Shown one piece after another: positions 25,579-35,600 of a DNA stretch of 64,000 nt. The DNA lies in NCBI RefSeq assembly GCF_040581405.1, contig NZ_CP137159.1:124001-188000 (forward strand), given 5' to 3'. The translations under genes and the position numbers were made by a program. Every line of letters begins with the position of its first letter. Within the stretch, counting starts at the first letter, position 1. The notes below the pieces were generated by a model. It searched no databases. It saw only the letters and a list, made by a program, of their open reading frames with translations, and was not told the origin of the DNA. Source of the DNA: Komagataeibacter sucrofermentans DSM 15973. Lineage in GTDB: Bacteria; Pseudomonadota; Alphaproteobacteria; Acetobacterales; Acetobacteraceae.

Positions 25579-27102
25579 ATGGAGCTTCTGAGTGTGATCC
25601 GTCGGTGGCACTGCCGGGATCATCTTCCGATCCGCGAGATCGAACGCCGGACGGGACTGTCACGCAATACGATCCGGAAATATCTCCGGGCACAGAGTAT
25701 TGAACCACGGTTTCAGGTTCCCGAACGTCCCAGCCGACTGGACCCGTTTGCTGACAGGCTGAGGGGATGGCTGGTCCTGGAAGCCGCTCGCCCCCGCAAG
25801 AACCGGCGCACGGCGCGACGACTGCATGAAGACCTTGTGGCGCTGGGTTATGATGGGTCCTACGGACGGGTGGCCGCTTTCATCCGGCAGTGGAAACACG
25901 AACAGCGCCAGGCACGCCAGACAACGGGTCGGGGTGTTTTCGTGCCCCTGTGCTTCCAGCCCGGGGAAGCCTTCCAGTTCGACTGGGGCGAGGACTGGGC
26001 GGTGATTGCCGGGCATCGCGTCAAGCTGCAGGTTGCCCACACCAAACTGTCCTTCAGCCGGGCCTTCATACTCAGGGCCTATCCCCTGCAGACCCACGAG
26101 ATGCTTTTCGATGCGCTTACCGAGGCCTTCCGCGTGCTCGGTGGCGTGCCGCGGCGGGGTATTTTTGACAACATGAAGACCGCCGTGGACCGGATTGGGT
26201 CGGGCAAGGCACGTCAGGTCAATCTGCGCTTCATGGCCCTGGCCAGCCATTATCTGTTCGAGGCGACCTTCTGCAATCCGGCAGCCGGATGGGAGAAAGG
26301 GCAGATCGAGAAGACCGTGCAGGATGCCCGGCGCCAGATCTGGCAGGATCTGCCTGCCTTTCCTGATCTGGGGGCGCTGAACGCCTGGCTGGAAGCCCGC
26401 TGCCTGGACTGTTGGGAACGGCTGCAGCATGCTGAATTGCCGCACAGCGTCTCCGAGGTCCATGCCAGCGAACGTCCCCACCTCATGATCCCGGGGCGGC
26501 CCTTTGACGGGTTTGTCGAACAGACCAAGCGCGTCTCACCAACCTGCCTGATCCAGTTCGAAGGCAATCGCTACAGCGTGCCGGCCTCCTTTGCCAATCG
26601 TCCGGTCAGCCTGCGGGTTTATCCCGACAGGCTACGCATTATCGCCGAAGGGCAGGTTCTGTGCGTGCATGACCGGATCATCACGCGTTCGCATGGTGTG
26701 CCAGGCCGCACGGTGTATGACTGGCGGCATTATCTGGCGGTCATCCAGCGCAAACCGGGCGCCCTGCGCAATGGCGCGCCGTTTACCGAATTGCCAGCCG
26801 CCTTCCGGACCCTGCAGGATCAACTGCTCAGGCGGCCTGGAGGCGACCGGGAAATGGCTGAAATCCTGGCCCTTGTGCTGCAGCATGATGAGCAGGCTGT
26901 CCTCTGCGCGGTTGAACTGGCACTTGAAGACGGCGTGGCGACCAAGACCCATGTTCTCAATACGCTTCATCGCCTGATCGATGCCAAGAGAACCGTGGTT
27001 CCCCGGCTTGATGCCCCACAGGCCCTGGTGCTCGCACACGAACCGTGCGCCGATACAGGGCGGTATGACATCCTGCGAAGGGACAGCCGCCATGCGTCAT
27101 GA
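25579..27102 (+). CDS. istA: IS21-family transposase IstA
   Basis: 507 residues from the ATG at 25579, eight bases after GAGGAG. An N-terminal helix-turn-helix ([20 protein letters not shown]) recognises the ends. The DDE core has Asp in [13 protein letters not shown], Asp in [14 protein letters not shown] and Glu in [20 protein letters not shown]. The C-terminal domain includes [20 protein letters not shown]. The frame is intact. It overlaps istB by 11 bases. Confidence 0.95.
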   Translation: MELLSVIRRWHCRDHLPIREIERRTGLSRNTIRKYLRAQSIEPRFQVPERPSRLDPFADRLRGWLVLEAARPRKNRRTARRLHEDLVALGYDGSYGRVAAFIRQWKHEQRQARQTTGRGVFVPLCFQPGEAFQFDWGEDWAVIAGHRVKLQVAHTKLSFSRAFILRAYPLQTHEMLFDALTEAFRVLGGVPRRGIFDNMKTAVDRIGSGKARQVNLRFMALASHYLFEATFCNPAAGWEKGQIEKTVQDARRQIWQDLPAFPDLGALNAWLEARCLDCWERLQHAELPHSVSEVHASERPHLMIPGRPFDGFVEQTKRVSPTCLIQFEGNRYSVPASFANRPVSLRVYPDRLRIIAEGQVLCVHDRIITRSHGVPGRTVYDWRHYLAVIQRKPGALRNGAPFTELPAAFRTLQDQLLRRPGGDREMAEILALVLQHDEQAVLCAVELALEDGVATKTHVLNTLHRLIDAKRTVVPRLDAPQALVLAHEPCADTGRYDILRRDSRHAS

Positions 27103-27871
27103 TCCTGCTGCTGCTTCACTTGTCGTCATGCTCCGTGGATTGCGGATGTATGGCATGGCCCAGGCCACGGCCGACCTCATCGAGCAGGGCGCGCCCGCCT
27201 TCGAGGCGGCCATCCCCATCCTCTCGCAGCTCCTGAAGGCGGAACTGGCCGAACGCGAAGTCCGCTCCATCGCCTACCAGACAAAGACCGCCCGGTTCCC
27301 CGCCTACAAGGACCTGTCCGGGTTCTCCTTTGCCGATACGCAGGTCAACGAGCCCATGATCCGCCAGCTCCATGGCGGGGACTTCATCGAGCGTGCTGAA
27401 AATGTCGTGCTGATCGGTGGCCCGGGAACCGGGAAAACCCACCTGGCGACCGCGCTGGCCATCCAGGCGATCACCCATCACCGCAAGAAGGCGCGCTTCT
27501 GGTCAACGGTCGACCTGGTCAATGCGCTCGAACAGGAAAAGATCACCAACCGGGCCGGGCAGATTGCCGACAGGCTGCTCCGCCTGGATCTCGTGATCCT
27601 TGATGAACTCGGTTATCTCCCCTTCAGTGCATCAGGGGGCGCCCTGCTGTTCCATCTGCTCAGCCGCCTCTACGAGCGCACCAGTGTCATCATCACAACC
27701 AATCTCAGCTTCAGTGAATGGGGTGATGTCTTTGGTGACCCGAAGATGACGACGGCGCTCCTCGATCGGCTGACCCATCACTGTCATATCCTCGAGACAG
27801 GAAATGACAGCTACAGGTTCCGCGCCAGCACCGCCGCGTCAAAAAACAAAAAGGACAGATCCTCTTCTTGA
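27092..27871 (+). CDS. istB: IS21-family ATPase helper IstB
   Basis: 259 residues. AAA+ ATPase with Walker [15 protein letters not shown] and Walker [13 protein letters not shown], plus the family's IIIATNL-like [18 protein letters not shown] and [20 protein letters not shown]. IstB assembles target DNA and activates IstA. Start chosen at [10 protein letters not shown], overlapping the istA stop as is usual. Confidence 0.95.
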   Translation: MRHDPAAASLVVMLRGLRMYGMAQATADLIEQGAPAFEAAIPILSQLLKAELAEREVRSIAYQTKTARFPAYKDLSGFSFADTQVNEPMIRQLHGGDFIERAENVVLIGGPGTGKTHLATALAIQAITHHRKKARFWSTVDLVNALEQEKITNRAGQIADRLLRLDLVILDELGYLPFSASGGALLFHLLSRLYERTSVIITTNLSFSEWGDVFGDPKMTTALLDRLTHHCHILETGNDSYRFRASTAASKNKKDRSSS

Positions 27872-27957
27872 CCGCCCGCCTCACTATGCCTGAAATAGCA
27901 TCTGGCTGGGTCAATTCCTGATGAAAAACCCGGGTCAGTTCTCAGTGAAAATCAACA

Positions 27958-28217
27958 GCTACTGTCTTTTGTCAACAGAACCTACCAGGCCCTGGCCAGA
28001 CACATGCCCCGATCTACGATCGGGAGACCTGCCATAGCATCGACCTTGATATGTATCTGGTCGCGTTATCGCACGTGCGCCAGCTTCAGATTACGTCTAC
28101 AGTCGGCAATCATTCCTTGAGACCGGAGATGGGAGGGGCCGGTTATCGAAAAGACCTTGATTTGCTGTTTCTATCTGGCGGAATACAGGAAACGATATTC
28201 CGCTCACCAGACAGGCC
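27958..28217. other. Intergenic region with a 17-bp palindrome
   Basis: No supported gene between the IS21-family element and the M20 hydrolase. A perfect palindrome, CCCGATC-TAC-GATCGGG, occupies 28008-28024. It is not followed by a T-run, so it is more likely an operator or an IS-flank relic than a terminator. Confidence 0.45.
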
Positions 28218-29471
28218 TCAGGCGAGGTCGAAATGCTCATCTGCTGCCATGATCGCACGCATCAGTACGTTTGCACCCGCTACGATATCATCCGGTTCGG
28301 CATATTCAGCCTCGTTGTGGCTCAGCCCATCACGGCAGGGAATGAAAATCATCGCCGTCGGGCAAATCCGGGCCATATAGGCCGCATCATGCCCCGCGCC
28401 GGAAATGATGTCGCGATGGCTCAGCCCCGCCTTTGCCGCCGCATCGCGCACCATACCGATGCAGGCCGGGTCAAACGGTACGGAAGGCGAGCCCCAGCTT
28501 TCCTCGATCAACAGTTCAATGCCCGCCCTGCGTGCAATCTCGCCCGCCTGCGTGCGAAAGTCAGCTTCCATCCTGTCGATCACCGCATCATCAGGGTGGC
28601 GCAGGTCCAGCGTCATGCGCACTTCACCCGGCACTACGTTGCGGCTGCCGGGACTTGCGTCAATGATGCCGATGGTTGTCTTGGCATCGGGCCCGTGCGC
28701 TGCCGCCACATCCGCCGCCAGCACCATCAGGCGGCCTGCTGCGAGCAGCGCGTCCCGGCGCAGTTCCATGGGGGTGGTGCCGGCATGGGCTTCTTGGCCA
28801 ATCAGGGTCACGTCAAACCACCGCATGCCCTGCACGCCCGTCACGACGCCAATGGTTTTGCCCTCGTTTTCCAGCACCGGCCCCTGTTCGATATGCAACT
28901 CGAAATAGGCGGCAAGCGGGTGAGCACCACAGGGTTCATCGCCTTTATAGCCGATCGCCTGCAGGGCATCACCCAGACGGACTCCATCACGGTCGGCAAG
29001 GCCATAGGCCTGCTCCAGCGTAAACACACCGCTAAAAACGCCTGATGCCGTCATGGCCGGGGCGAAACGCGCCCCTTCCTCATTGGTCCAGTTGGCCAGT
29101 TCGATTGCATGGCGCGGCACATATCCCGCCGCACGGAAGGCCCGCAAGACGGCCAGCCCCCCCAGCACGCCATAAATGCCATCATAGCGGCCACCCGTGG
29201 GCTGGGTGTCGAGGTGGCTGCCCATCATCAGCGGGGGCAAGGTCGGATCACTCCCCTCAAGGCGCAGGAACTGGCTGCCCATGGTATCGACCGCAAGGGA
29301 ACAGCCAAGTGCCGCACCCTGCGCGGCCAGCCAGTCACGGACAAGGCGGTCCTCCGCCGACAGGGCCAGCCGGCGGATGCCGCCCCGTGGCGTTGCGCCA
29401 AAACGGGACGTGAAGGCGATGTCCTCGTTCAGGCGAAGACCATCAATCGTGATATTGGCGTTCTTGTGCAT
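28218..29471 (-). CDS. M20-family Zn-dependent amidohydrolase (N-carbamoyl-amino-acid hydrolase/allantoate type)
   Basis: 417 residues, the normal length for the HyuC/AllC group. Metal ligands: His and Asp in GSHLDTQPTGGRYDGIYGV, Glu in NWTNEEGARFAPAM, His in FELHIEQGPVLE and His in GAGHDAAYMARICP. The dimerisation domain includes GQEAHAGTTPMELRRD. The family cleaves N-carbamoyl amino acids, allantoate or ureidoglycine. It is the last gene of a minus-strand run containing a kinase, an aldehyde dehydrogenase and two amidases, 15 bases after the kinase gene, which points to release of an amino compound from an amide or ureide. Confidence 0.92.
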   Translation of the reverse strand: MHKNANITIDGLRLNEDIAFTSRFGATPRGGIRRLALSAEDRLVRDWLAAQGAALGCSLAVDTMGSQFLRLEGSDPTLPPLMMGSHLDTQPTGGRYDGIYGVLGGLAVLRAFRAAGYVPRHAIELANWTNEEGARFAPAMTASGVFSGVFTLEQAYGLADRDGVRLGDALQAIGYKGDEPCGAHPLAAYFELHIEQGPVLENEGKTIGVVTGVQGMRWFDVTLIGQEAHAGTTPMELRRDALLAAGRLMVLAADVAAAHGPDAKTTIGIIDASPGSRNVVPGEVRMTLDLRHPDDAVIDRMEADFRTQAGEIARRAGIELLIEESWGSPSVPFDPACIGMVRDAAAKAGLSHRDIISGAGHDAAYMARICPTAMIFIPCRDGLSHNEAEYAEPDDIVAGANVLMRAIMAADEHFDLA

Positions 29472-29486
29472 CTGACTAACCTTTTT

Positions 29487-30590
29487 TCATGGTCCTGTGC
29501 TGGTGGCGGCGGCGAAAGTCAGCATCCTGTCGCGCAGGGTGTCCTGCAACGCCTCCAGCCGGGCCAGGCCCTCCCACGCGATCGCCTGATTGCGCGTGAT
29601 GTATGGGGCATCGGCGGGATTGCGGCTGGCCCGCCATGAACTGATGCCCAGCGACATGACCAGCCGCGCACCCATCATGGCAGGCAGGCAGGCCAGTTCC
29701 GCCCGTGTGAGCGCAATGGTCTGGCAATAACCGGAAAGGATGGCCATGAACTGCTCCACTGGCTGCGTGCCGGTGCCCATCATGTATGATGCGGCGATTG
29801 CCAGATCCTGCACGCGCGGGGCGCGGATCACATCGCCAAAGTCAATCACACCCTCGATGGCGTGCGCGCTGCACAGGATATTATGAACATTGAAGTCGTT
29901 ATGGATCACCTGCATGGGCAATGTCGCCATGACAGGCAGCACCTGCTGCTCGAATGCCGCCAGCGCGGCGTCAGCCAGGGCCTTCTGCTCCTCGGTGGGG
30001 AAATAACGGATGAAATTGCGCATATAGGCCGCATTGCGCAAATTCCACAAAAGGGCATGGAACTGGGCCGGATGGTGAAAGCCCGTCAATGCCTGGTCCA
30101 GCCGTCCCAGCATCCCCCCGATCGAGGTGCACAGTGGCACCGTGGCTGACCGGTTGCCCAGTGGCGTGCCGGGCAGGAATGTCACCATCCGCACGATCCG
30201 TTCTTCTCCCGCCTGATCGCGCCAGACGGCACGCGGGACGGATGGCTCCAGCAGCTCCGGCACGGCCAGCGTCGGGTCTTTTGCCCTGAGGTAGCGCAGG
30301 ACACTGTCCTGCAGGTCGAGCATATCCGGCTGTTCGGCACAGTGGGCGATTTTCAGCACGTAATCCCCGCCCTGGGCGGTGCGGAGGCGGAAATTCCGGT
30401 CGCGCTCTCCCGGCAGGCGTGACACCATGCCGGTCATGCCAAACATGTCACGCGCGATCCGGGTGGCTTCCTCCACCGATACGGGCTGCGATGGCTGTTC
30501 AAGTATGATCAGCGCCGCTTCAAAGTCGGCTTCGGTTTTGGCCTCGCCAACACAAGGGACAGGCACGTCCATCGGATGCCTCCCGTTCAT
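29487..30590 (-). CDS. APH-fold phosphotransferase, hydroxylysine-kinase (HYKK/AGPHD1) type
   Basis: 367 residues. The aminoglycoside-phosphotransferase fold is clear: [20 protein letters not shown] holds the nucleotide loop and Lys, [13 protein letters not shown] is the catalytic loop, and [20 protein letters not shown] is the metal-binding DFG-like motif. The ERDRNF pattern and overall layout are those of hydroxylysine-kinase-like proteins, not drug-resistance kinases. Its ATG overlaps the aldehyde dehydrogenase stop as ATGA, so the two are translationally coupled. Likely role: GTP- or ATP-dependent phosphorylation of a hydroxyl on an amino compound. Substrate inferred, not shown. Confidence 0.85.
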   Translation of the reverse strand: MNGRHPMDVPVPCVGEAKTEADFEAALIILEQPSQPVSVEEATRIARDMFGMTGMVSRLPGERDRNFRLRTAQGGDYVLKIAHCAEQPDMLDLQDSVLRYLRAKDPTLAVPELLEPSVPRAVWRDQAGEERIVRMVTFLPGTPLGNRSATVPLCTSIGGMLGRLDQALTGFHHPAQFHALLWNLRNAAYMRNFIRYFPTEEQKALADAALAAFEQQVLPVMATLPMQVIHNDFNVHNILCSAHAIEGVIDFGDVIRAPRVQDLAIAASYMMGTGTQPVEQFMAILSGYCQTIALTRAELACLPAMMGARLVMSLGISSWRASRNPADAPYITRNQAIAWEGLARLEALQDTLRDRMLTFAAATSTGP

Positions 30591-32032
30591 ATATAATCCA
30601 TTGACGTCACCAGACGGGTATCGAGGTAGGCATCGAGCGCCTCCGAGCCACCTTCCGAGCCATAACCGGAATCCCCGATCCCGCCAAAGGGAATTTCCGG
30701 CAGGGACAGGCCGATATGGTTGATGGTCAACATGCCCGTACGCACCGTATCACGCAGGCGCGCTGCAACCCCGCCCGCCCCCGTAAAGGCATAGGCCGCC
30801 AGTCCGTATGGCAGGCGATTGGCCTCGGCAATCGCATCCTCCAGCGTATCGAAGGGGCAGAGCAGCGAGATCGGGCCAAAGGGCTCCTCGTTCATGATGC
30901 GCATATCAGCCGTCAGCCCCGTCAAAACGGTGGGCGCATAGAAATAACCCGGCCCTGCCAGGCGCATGCCGCCGGTTTCCACCTTTGCGCCCCTGTCGCG
31001 CGCCTCATTGACTAGAGCCTCGACCGCCTCCAGCCGCCGCTGGCTGACCAGGGGCCCCATCTGCGTGCCCGGGCGCTGGCCATTGCCCACCACAAGCGCT
31101 TGCATGTGGGCGACATAGGCGGCCCGGAATTCCTTAAAGACCCCTTTTTCGATCAGGAACCGCGTGGGAGAGACGCAGACCTGCCCGGCATTGCGGATCT
31201 TGGCTGCAGCAAGAAGGGAAACCGCACGCGTGATGTCGGCATCCGCCGTGACAATCACCGGACCATGACCGCCGAGTTCCATGGTCACGCGCTTCATGTG
31301 CGCGCCCGCAAGGGATGCCAGGATCTTGCCAACCGCCGTTGACCCCGTGAAGGTGACCTTGCGGATGATATCATCGGCGATCAGCGTTTCCGAGATTTCG
31401 GCGGGCGTGCCGTATACCAGCCCGATCACCCCAGCAGGCACACCCGCATCGGCAAAGGCACGGATCAGCATCGCAGGCGAGGCCGGTGTCTCCTCCGGGG
31501 CCTTGACGATGATGGAGCACCCGGTGGCAAGTGCTGCGCTGACCTTGCGCACGACCTGATTGACCGGGAAATTCCACGGACAGAACGCCGCAACCGGGCC
31601 AACGGGCGTGCGGATGACAGACTGCGTGACCCCCATGAGGCGCGCGGGTACGAGGCGCCCATAGGCGCGCCGTCCCTCCTCTGCCATCCAGTCGATGATA
31701 TCGGCGGCCGCCGCCATCTCGGCACGCGCCTCCGCCACGGGCTTGCCCTGTTCGAGCGACATGCAGGTTGCCGCTTCCTCTGCGCGTTTACGCAGCAGCG
31801 CGGCAGCGCGGCGCATGATCTGGTAGCGCGCGAAGGCGGGCGTGGCGCTCCATACGGCAAAGCCGCGCCGTGCCGCTGCCAGCGCCTGCGCCAGTTCGGG
31901 CTGCCCCGCATGGGCGACAGTGCCGATCACCTGTCCGGTCGCGGGGTTGAGCACGTCAAGCGTACGCCCATCGCTGGCTGCCTGCCACTGGCCATCAATA
32001 AACAACAGGGTATCGGGGTAAGACATCATCAT
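30587..32032 (-). CDS. NAD(P)-dependent aldehyde dehydrogenase, succinate-semialdehyde type
   Basis: 481 residues from the first of three consecutive ATG codons (32032, 32029, 32026); the frame extends 16 codons further without a plausible start. Features: [54 protein letters not shown], the general-base Glu in [13 protein letters not shown] and the nucleophile Cys in [12 protein letters not shown]. Closest in pattern to GabD-like succinate or aminoadipate semialdehyde dehydrogenases. Coupled to the downstream kinase, so the aldehyde is probably made from that pathway. Confidence 0.9.
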   Translation of the reverse strand: MMMSYPDTLLFIDGQWQAASDGRTLDVLNPATGQVIGTVAHAGQPELAQALAAARRGFAVWSATPAFARYQIMRRAAALLRKRAEEAATCMSLEQGKPVAEARAEMAAAADIIDWMAEEGRRAYGRLVPARLMGVTQSVIRTPVGPVAAFCPWNFPVNQVVRKVSAALATGCSIIVKAPEETPASPAMLIRAFADAGVPAGVIGLVYGTPAEISETLIADDIIRKVTFTGSTAVGKILASLAGAHMKRVTMELGGHGPVIVTADADITRAVSLLAAAKIRNAGQVCVSPTRFLIEKGVFKEFRAAYVAHMQALVVGNGQRPGTQMGPLVSQRRLEAVEALVNEARDRGAKVETGGMRLAGPGYFYAPTVLTGLTADMRIMNEEPFGPISLLCPFDTLEDAIAEANRLPYGLAAYAFTGAGGVAARLRDTVRTGMLTINHIGLSLPEIPFGGIGDSGYGSEGGSEALDAYLDTRLVTSMDYI

Positions 32033-32127
32033 GTTTCTCTTGCGAAAATATCGACACATGCGTGGCAGGCAGTACTGCATTACAAAGAGCGCGACCGCAG
32101 CATCATGGCACTGCGGTCGCGCGGGGA

Positions 32128-33558
32128 TCAGCTTTTCCGCATGGCCTTGTCAAAGGCTGCGGCCGGATCGGGGCGCGCCTCAGCCAGCAGGCCTTCGAGT
32201 GTCATGCTCAGGCGCAGCACGCCGATATCATCATTGATGCGGCCACCAATCTGGATGCCCACCGGCAGACCACCCGAAGAATATCCCGCCGGCAGCGACG
32301 AGGCAGGCTGGCCCGTCATATTGTACAGCAGGGAGAACCCGGCCCATTCCAGCCAGTCTGGCCAGTTGTCATCGGGCACCGTCAGCCCCGCCTTGAGCGG
32401 CAGGATGGAAACGGTGGGCGAGATGACAAAGTCAACCGCTGCATGCAGGCGCGCGCATTCCTGGCGGTAGGCCAGCCGCGCCATCATCGCATCAACGTAA
32501 TCCCCGGTGGGAATATGCGCGCCATGGTCGCCCCAGCCACGGAATTCGGGGTCAAGCAGGTCACGCTCGGCCGAGGTCAGGCGGCGCTGGGACTGCCATG
32601 CCCCCACCTGCCACAACGTGCGATAGGTCGGGCGCCAGTCTTCCATGGGGGCCAACGGCACCAGAACGGCACCAGCCGCCTCGATGCGCGCGATGGCGGC
32701 GCGGTACACCTGCGCCACTTCGGGATCAACCTTCATGAAGCCGAAATCTTCCGTTACCCCTATCCTTACCCCTGCCAGAGGCAGCGGTGTGACCGGAAAA
32801 TCCGAGGCCGGGAGCGGATCGGTGGTAAAGGGGTCCAACGGATGACGCCCTTCAATAACAGAGAACATCAGGCCAGCATCCGCCACCGTACGGGTCATCG
32901 GGCCAAAATGCGCCATGTCGGAATAATGCGGGCCGATGGGGTACATCGGCACGCGGCCGAATGTTGCCTTGAAGCCAAACACGCCACTGAAGCTGGCCGG
33001 CACGCGAATGGAGCCGCCGCCATCGCTGCCGAGTGCCAGCGGGCCACACCCGGCGCTGATGGAGGCCCCCGCCCCGCCACTGCTGCCGCCGGGCGTGTGG
33101 TCGGTATTATGCGGGTTGCGGGTGATGCCGGTCAGCGGGCTGTCGGTCACCGCCTTCCAGCCCCCTTCGCAGGTGGTGGTCGAGGCAAACAGCACGGCAC
33201 CAGCCTGGCGCAGACGCTCGACAGAGGGAGAATCCTGTGTTGCGGGTGGATTATGTTCGGCCAGGCGCGAACCACGGGCAAAGCGCCAGCCTTTCACCAT
33301 GGCCGTATCCTTGATGGAAACCGGCACGCCTTCCAGCGGGCGCGTGGGCAGGCCAGCCGCCCAGCTCCGCTCGGCCGCGACTGCGGTAGCGAGGGCGCGT
33401 TCGGGGTCAAGGCTGCAAAACGCATTGAGCACCGGCTGTACCGCCTCGGAACGGGCGATGACATCGCGGATCACCTCTACCGGTGAGAGCTTCCGAGCGG
33501 CATAGAGCGATAGAAGCTCAACGGCCGATAGTTCACATAATTCAGTCATGGAAATCAT
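32128..33558 (-). CDS. Amidase-signature family amidase (first of two)
   Basis: 476 residues from the ATG at 33558 (another ATG lies three codons later). The amidase signature is complete: Lys in [11 protein letters not shown], the cis-Ser in [16 protein letters not shown], and the nucleophile in [16 protein letters not shown]. The N-terminal [20 protein letters not shown] is typical. It hydrolyses an amide bond in an unknown substrate. It lies in the minus-strand catabolic run, about 240 bases downstream of a second amidase. Confidence 0.92.
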   Translation of the reverse strand: MISMTELCELSAVELLSLYAARKLSPVEVIRDVIARSEAVQPVLNAFCSLDPERALATAVAAERSWAAGLPTRPLEGVPVSIKDTAMVKGWRFARGSRLAEHNPPATQDSPSVERLRQAGAVLFASTTTCEGGWKAVTDSPLTGITRNPHNTDHTPGGSSGGAGASISAGCGPLALGSDGGGSIRVPASFSGVFGFKATFGRVPMYPIGPHYSDMAHFGPMTRTVADAGLMFSVIEGRHPLDPFTTDPLPASDFPVTPLPLAGVRIGVTEDFGFMKVDPEVAQVYRAAIARIEAAGAVLVPLAPMEDWRPTYRTLWQVGAWQSQRRLTSAERDLLDPEFRGWGDHGAHIPTGDYVDAMMARLAYRQECARLHAAVDFVISPTVSILPLKAGLTVPDDNWPDWLEWAGFSLLYNMTGQPASSLPAGYSSGGLPVGIQIGGRINDDIGVLRLSMTLEGLLAEARPDPAAAFDKAMRKS

Positions 33559-33796
33559 CTCTGCTTCTTGATGTGCCCCAAACCGGGAACACGCGAACCT
33601 GAGCCGGTCACCCTGAGCACCGCCATGGCTCATGCGGTCTGCTCCGAACCGGCCAGACAAACACGGATATGAAAAACTAAGTCAGCCCCGCAAAAGGAAC
33701 AGCAGGCACCGGAGCCTGTGCCAGGGGATCATTGCAATGCCGTTCCATCCTGATGCGCCAGATCATGCGGAGTTGTGAAAGGGCATGGGCATGTCA

Positions 33797-35230
33797 TCAT
33801 GTTTTCTCCCTGATGTATTCCAGACAGTTCAGGTCAGGTCGCACCGCGCTCCATGGGCGGGCCTCCTCCCATGCTGCGCAGGCCTGCAGCACGCCCAGGT
33901 CATCAAAGCGGCGGCCGACCACCTGCAGGCCCACCGGCAGGTGGTCAGCGCCAAAGCCACAAGGGATGCTGGCTGCCGGGTTGCCCGCCCAGTTGAAGGG
34001 ATAGGAAAACTCCGCCCAGCTCAGCCAATCCCAGTCATGTCGTGGCCATGTATCGGGCTGGAGTTGCGTGGCGGGGAATGCCGTCACACTGACGGCGGGC
34101 GTGAGCAGGAAGTCCCATTGGGTAAAGAACTCATGGATTTCGACCGCGTAGGCAAAACGCCTCTCACGCGCGAGGGTAAAGTCCTGCATCGTGCGGCCCT
34201 GCGTTTCCTTGAGCATCGCCACCAGGCCGGGGTCCATCAGCGGTTCCCACTCAGGCAGGAGCGTGCATTTTGCGCTATAGGTGGCAGGCCAGAAAAAACG
34301 CGCCAGTTCCGGGCCTTTTGGCCCCCAGGCAGGAGTGACCTCCTCGACCGTGGCCCCCATGGCCTCGAACACACCAACCGCCGCCGCAACGGCTTCGGCC
34401 ACATCGGGATCGACACGGGCGTGCCCCAGGTCAGGGCTATAGGCGATCCGGCGCCCTCTGAGCGGGGCGGAGAGCATGGTTGAATAAGGTAGAGGCGCGG
34501 CTTCGAGGGAGGTATAATCCCACGGATGCGGGCCACTCATGGCCTCGAGCATCAGGGCTGCATCCTTTACCGTACGCGTGAGCGGCCCCATATGCGTTGC
34601 CAGGTCATTATTGCTGATGGGCCAGTTCGGTATCCGACCATGGGTCGGTTTCATGCCAAACACCCCGCAGAAATGCGCGGGCATGCGGATGGAACCGGCT
34701 CCGTCACCGCCCTGGTGCAGAGGGCCATAGCCGGCTGCCGCCGCAGCCCCCGCCCCGGCTGAGGAGGCTCCTGCGTTGTATCCTGCCTTCCACGGGTTGC
34801 TGGTTACACCTGTGAGCGGACTCCCGCTGACACCCTTCCAGCCGAATTCCGGCACGGTCGTCTTTCCCAGCATCACTGTGCCAGCATCATGCAGCCGCGT
34901 GACGCACGGGGCATCCACGATGGGCACATTATCCTTGCGCGACCATGAACCGTAGCGGGTCGGGATATTCGCGGTTTCCTGAAGGTCCTTGATGGTAACC
35001 GGTACGCCCTCAAGCCGGCGGGCCGTGCCTGAGCGGTAGGCCGCCTCCGCCCGCCGGGCACCGTCCATGGCCTGCGTGGCGGTCACCTCGACCATGGCGT
35101 TGATCTTTGTTTCCGTCGCTTCAATATGGCGCAGAACCGCAGCCACCACCTCAACGGGAGAGAGGCGGCCGCTCTCATAATGCGCGGTCAGTTCCGCTGC
35201 TGATATGAAACCGATTTCTTCGTCAGACAT
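33797..35230 (-). CDS. Amidase-signature family amidase (second of two)
   Basis: 477 residues from the ATG at 35230 (MSDEEIGFISAAELTAHYES). The catalytic set is kept: Lys in VTIKDLQETANIPT, Ser in NAGASSAGAGAAAAAG (a slight variant of the usual GGSSGGA) and Ser in GGDGAGSIRMPAHFCG. It differs clearly in sequence from the neighbouring amidase, so this is not a recent duplication. They may act on different amides of one compound. Confidence 0.9.
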   Translation of the reverse strand: MSDEEIGFISAAELTAHYESGRLSPVEVVAAVLRHIEATETKINAMVEVTATQAMDGARRAEAAYRSGTARRLEGVPVTIKDLQETANIPTRYGSWSRKDNVPIVDAPCVTRLHDAGTVMLGKTTVPEFGWKGVSGSPLTGVTSNPWKAGYNAGASSAGAGAAAAAGYGPLHQGGDGAGSIRMPAHFCGVFGMKPTHGRIPNWPISNNDLATHMGPLTRTVKDAALMLEAMSGPHPWDYTSLEAAPLPYSTMLSAPLRGRRIAYSPDLGHARVDPDVAEAVAAAVGVFEAMGATVEEVTPAWGPKGPELARFFWPATYSAKCTLLPEWEPLMDPGLVAMLKETQGRTMQDFTLARERRFAYAVEIHEFFTQWDFLLTPAVSVTAFPATQLQPDTWPRHDWDWLSWAEFSYPFNWAGNPAASIPCGFGADHLPVGLQVVGRRFDDLGVLQACAAWEEARPWSAVRPDLNCLEYIREKT

Positions 35231-35293
35231 CTCGCATCTTCCCCACCCGCAGGCCACCGGGCACATTGTCCATCATATGAGGGCCATGCCGCA

Positions 35294-35497
35294 TCATTCA
35301 GGATGATGCCTGCGGTCGAACATGACCCAGCACAGACCAAGGCAGCCCGATGTCAGCAGGAACCACGCAAAGATCCAGACCATGAAGAAAGGCAGTCCAG
35401 CAATATCAATCCCGACCTTGTCAATTACGGGAAAAAGCAGGTCGATCATGACCATGGGAATGACAAGTCCAATAATAAAGCTGCTCTTTGAAGGCAT
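35294..35497 (-). CDS. DUF3311-type small membrane protein
   Basis: 67 residues from the ATG at 35497. Two hydrophobic segments (IIGLVIPMVMIDLLFPVI and FFMVWIFAWFLLTSGCLGL) precede a short basic tail. Small DUF3311 proteins are normally encoded next to a sodium:solute symporter. Here the only such symporter is at 43193, about 7.7 kb away on the other strand, which suggests that a rearrangement split the pair. A longer start at 35755 lacks conservation and is not used. Confidence 0.7.
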   Translation of the reverse strand: MPSKSSFIIGLVIPMVMIDLLFPVIDKVGIDIAGLPFFMVWIFAWFLLTSGCLGLCWVMFDRRHHPE

Positions 35498-35600
35498 TGG
35501 AAGCTCGCTTTCATGTAAAGGGAAGCAGAGACCGGAATGACTGGCTGCGGCAGGGGCGGTGACGCTCCTGCCGCCTCCATGTAGCCAGATGCGCACGGCA

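Larger units (their letters stand above)
25467..27957 (+). mobile_element. IS21-family element with perfect 30-bp ends
   Basis: A 2491-base element. Both ends match perfectly for 30 bases beginning TGTTGATTTTCACTGAGAAC. A second, related copy lies just inside each end (left TTTTCATCGAGATTTGACCC, right TTTTTCATCAGGAATTGACC), as expected for the multiple IstA-binding sites of IS21. It carries overlapping istA and istB. The bases outside the two ends do not form an obvious target duplication (GCGCCGTG on the left, GCTACTGT on the right), so this copy may have been involved in a later rearrangement. Confidence 0.93.

Noticed and set aside
29487-30590. Reading the APH-fold kinase as an aminoglycoside-resistance gene
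   Set aside because: The ERDRNF pattern and coupling to an aldehyde dehydrogenase fit hydroxylysine-kinase-like proteins better than drug kinases.
32062-33486. A 474-codon plus-strand frame opposite an amidase
   Set aside because: His/Arg-rich shadow of an amidase gene with an intact catalytic triad.
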